Assembly (NCBI GenBank): GCA_001803565.1
Contig: MHDQ01000088.1
Location: 1-7,208 of the forward strand
Direction of reading: 5' to 3'
DNA from: Nitrospinae bacterium RIFCSPLOWO2_12_FULL_45_22
GTDB lineage: Bacteria > 2-12-FULL-45-22
DNA: 7,208 nt
Position numbers and translations under genes: made by a program
Shown here: piece after piece, positions 5,659 through 7,208 of the stretch
Layout of the letters: each line of letters begins with the position of its first letter
Numbering within the stretch: position 1 is the first letter of the stretch
The notes under the pieces: generated by a model
Databases searched by the model: none
What the model was told of the DNA's origin: nothing
What the model saw: only the letters and a program-made list of their open reading frames with translations

Positions 5659-7208
5659 AATACTTCTATAGCTAAAAGTAGAGGGGGGGACTGGCGGGTT
5701 TCAAACCAGTCTATCAACTCATCCACCAGATCCATTTTTAATTCATATTTGCCTGGTTCAACCGGTGCTTTAAGGGCGATAGTCATTGAAATCTCCTCGC
5801 CGGGAGAGATATCTTTGGGTAAGGCCGCCCGGGCATATTCTTTATCCAGTATTTTACCTGTACTATCCGCCAGTTGCATGCCTAGCCGGACAAAGCCACC
5901 TTCTTCCCGCCAATCCTTCAGCCATAGCGTATCCCCGGTATTTTTTACCGAGATGGTTAACGGGAAGATTTGGCTGGCTGATATCTGCTCAGGCATATCC
6001 AACAACCGTATCTGGGTTTTTAACCGATGCGGTAACCGGCTGTCTATCCCTCTTTCCTTTTCTGGTTTGCGCTGGTAAGCGGTCAATACCGGGCTTTTAA
6101 GGATGAGATAGGTAATGGGGCGATAAGAAGCCAGGAACTCCGTTCTGCTGGCCAATATGGGTAATGGCTCAATGATAAAGGTAGGCCTCTGGGCCAGGAT
6201 ATAATCGGCATCATATTTCTCGTGCCCAGCAGCCCCTTGACCCATATTGAGCACGGGCTTATGGGCGATATAGAGATCATTGAGGCCCAGGCTATCCAGG
6301 CATCTTAGGCCAGAATAATACGGAATAGCGCCTGCACCCAGTACTGCTACAGTATCCGTGCCAGAGGCATTCTGCTGGAGCCATTTCCCTACCTCTACCC
6401 GCTGCTTATCCGCCTTACCTATTATAAAGACGAAGTTATATTCTCCTCTAACCGCACTGCCCCAATAAATGCCAGCGACTATCAGGATTATAAGAGGATA
6501 GCTTATTGCCTGGAGCATGCTGGGGGATACAGCTAGCTTATCTCGCAGGGCTAGATAGGTCTCTTTGAGCCCCAGGGCTATCAAGAGATAAATAATGGGT
6601 AGGAGCGGGACAAAGAACCGGCCAAAAGACCAGTCTCCTCCTACATAAACGATAAAGGCCAGATACGAGACCAGGCAGGCTATTAGATAGCTGCACCAGG
6701 TGGTAGACCAATATCTGAGGGCTGATATAAGGAGAAAACCGATAAAGAAGTAATACCCATTATGCCCCTTAATGAATTGGCTGAGGTGTTGGAACCCGCG
6801 AGCAACCTGGTGCCAACCGCTACCTACCTTGACATAAAAGGTATTGGGCAAGGGATAACCATAGTATAAGTAGCGCCAGGTATAGTAAGGCAGATAAAGG
6901 GTCATAAAGACAGCCAGACCGATCAATGCCTGGGGTATCTTATCCCTTTCTCCCTTTATCCAATGATAGATAATTTTGTGGCAAACCGTTACCCCGAAAA
7001 CCAGCAACCCTTCGGGCCGGGTCAGGGCTGCCAGATAGAACATGACTACCCAGATGAGGGCAAAAAAAGGGCCTTTCGTTAAACTTTTTAGATAAGCCAT
7101 AATACCAACAGTGACCAGCAAGGTAAAGAACAAGGTCTCCATCCCACTTACTGACCACCAGATAAAAGACCCATCGGCTATTAAGAACAGGATAGCCAAC
7201 AGTCCAAC
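5655..7208 (-). CDS. GT-C type membrane glycosyltransferase with C-terminal Ig-like domain, 5' end outside window
   Basis: The frame stays open to the right edge (517 codons visible), so the true start and the N-terminal membrane and catalytic Asp region are missing; the TTG at 7199 is probably internal. Visible residues (numbered from the edge) include WWSVSGMET (17-25), typical of AftB-like and related GT-C proteins, then about eight hydrophobic membrane spans to about residue 250. Also present are YPLPNTFYVKVG (118-129), YVGGDWSFGRFFVPLLP (188-204) and LDSLGLND (304-311), which recur together in this family. Such enzymes use polyprenyl-phosphate sugars at the outer membrane face. Residues about 408-517 form a soluble beta-rich domain (VKNTGDTLW, SPGEEI, APVEPGKYEL, DWF) resembling Ig-like carbohydrate- or surface-associated modules. 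The stop overlaps the start of the isomerase-like gene by 4 bp. Acceptor and donor are unknown; the GT-C assignment is confident, the exact family less so. Confidence 0.88.
   Translation of the reverse strand, partial: VGLLAILFLIADGSFIWWSVSGMETLFFTLLVTVGIMAYLKSLTKGPFFALIWVVMFYLAALTRPEGLLVFGVTVCHKIIYHWIKGERDKIPQALIGLAVFMTLYLPYYTWRYLYYGYPLPNTFYVKVGSGWHQVARGFQHLSQFIKGHNGYYFFIGFLLISALRYWSTTWCSYLIACLVSYLAFIVYVGGDWSFGRFFVPLLPIIYLLIALGLKETYLALRDKLAVSPSMLQAISYPLIILIVAGIYWGSAVRGEYNFVFIIGKADKQRVEVGKWLQQNASGTDTVAVLGAGAIPYYSGLRCLDSLGLNDLYIAHKPVLNMGQGAAGHEKYDADYILAQRPTFIIEPLPILASRTEFLASYRPITYLILKSPVLTAYQRKPEKERGIDSRLPHRLKTQIRLLDMPEQISASQIFPLTISVKNTGDTLWLKDWREEGGFVRLGMQLADSTGKILDKEYARAALPKDISPGEEISMTIALKAPVEPGKYELKMDLVDELIDWFETRQSPPLLLAIEVL

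Noticed and set aside
7197-7199. TTG at 7199 as the true start of the glycosyltransferase
   Set aside because: The frame continues open to the window edge with hydrophobic residues, and the N-terminal membrane and catalytic region of GT-C enzymes would be missing, so the gene is truncated by the window.

Overview
The window is a mostly minus-strand stretch of bacterial chromosome of roughly balanced base composition, with frequent ATA (Ile) and AGG/AGA (Arg) codons. The gene content suggests an anaerobic bacterium: an iron-sulfur 2-hydroxyacyl-CoA dehydratase-family protein lies beside a class III (CaiB/BaiF) CoA-transferase, a pairing typical of strict anaerobes that ferment hydroxy acids or reduce aromatic or aliphatic acyl-CoA compounds. 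The intergenic DNA holds degenerate low-complexity repeats of a kind I associate with uncultured environmental anaerobes. I cannot name a taxon.

Reading in the direction of minus-strand transcription (right to left): (1) 7208-5655, a polytopic GT-C type glycosyltransferase with a C-terminal beta-sandwich domain, cut at its N-terminus by the window edge. (2) 5658-4600, a sugar isomerase/AP-endonuclease-2-like TIM barrel, whose start overlaps the glycosyltransferase stop in an ATGA. (3) 4599-4075, a 525-bp gap with no clear minus-strand gene. It holds a candidate plus-strand transcription unit (promoter about 4123-4152, 32-codon membrane ORF 4261-4359, terminator about 4452-4480) and several degenerate repeats. 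(4) 4074-2803, the dehydratase-family subunit. (5) 2802-2595, a repeat-bearing spacer with a possible -10 box. (6) 2594-1350, the class III CoA-transferase. (7) 1305 to the left edge, a PHP-superfamily metallohydrolase gene, complete at its 5' end and open at position 1.

The window appears to join two unrelated modules: cell-surface glycan work on the right, and a CoA-ester pathway on the left. In the left module the transferase would activate an acid to its CoA thioester and the dehydratase-like iron-sulfur protein would act on that ester. The PHP protein follows the transferase after 44 bp and is probably co-transcribed, but its role is unknown. The ATPase activator and the second dehydratase subunit that this chemistry normally needs are not in the window; they could lie left of position 1, be encoded elsewhere, or not be needed. 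The most unusual points are the PHP domain split by a long insert, the lone dehydratase subunit, and the plus-strand unit in the 525-bp gap.
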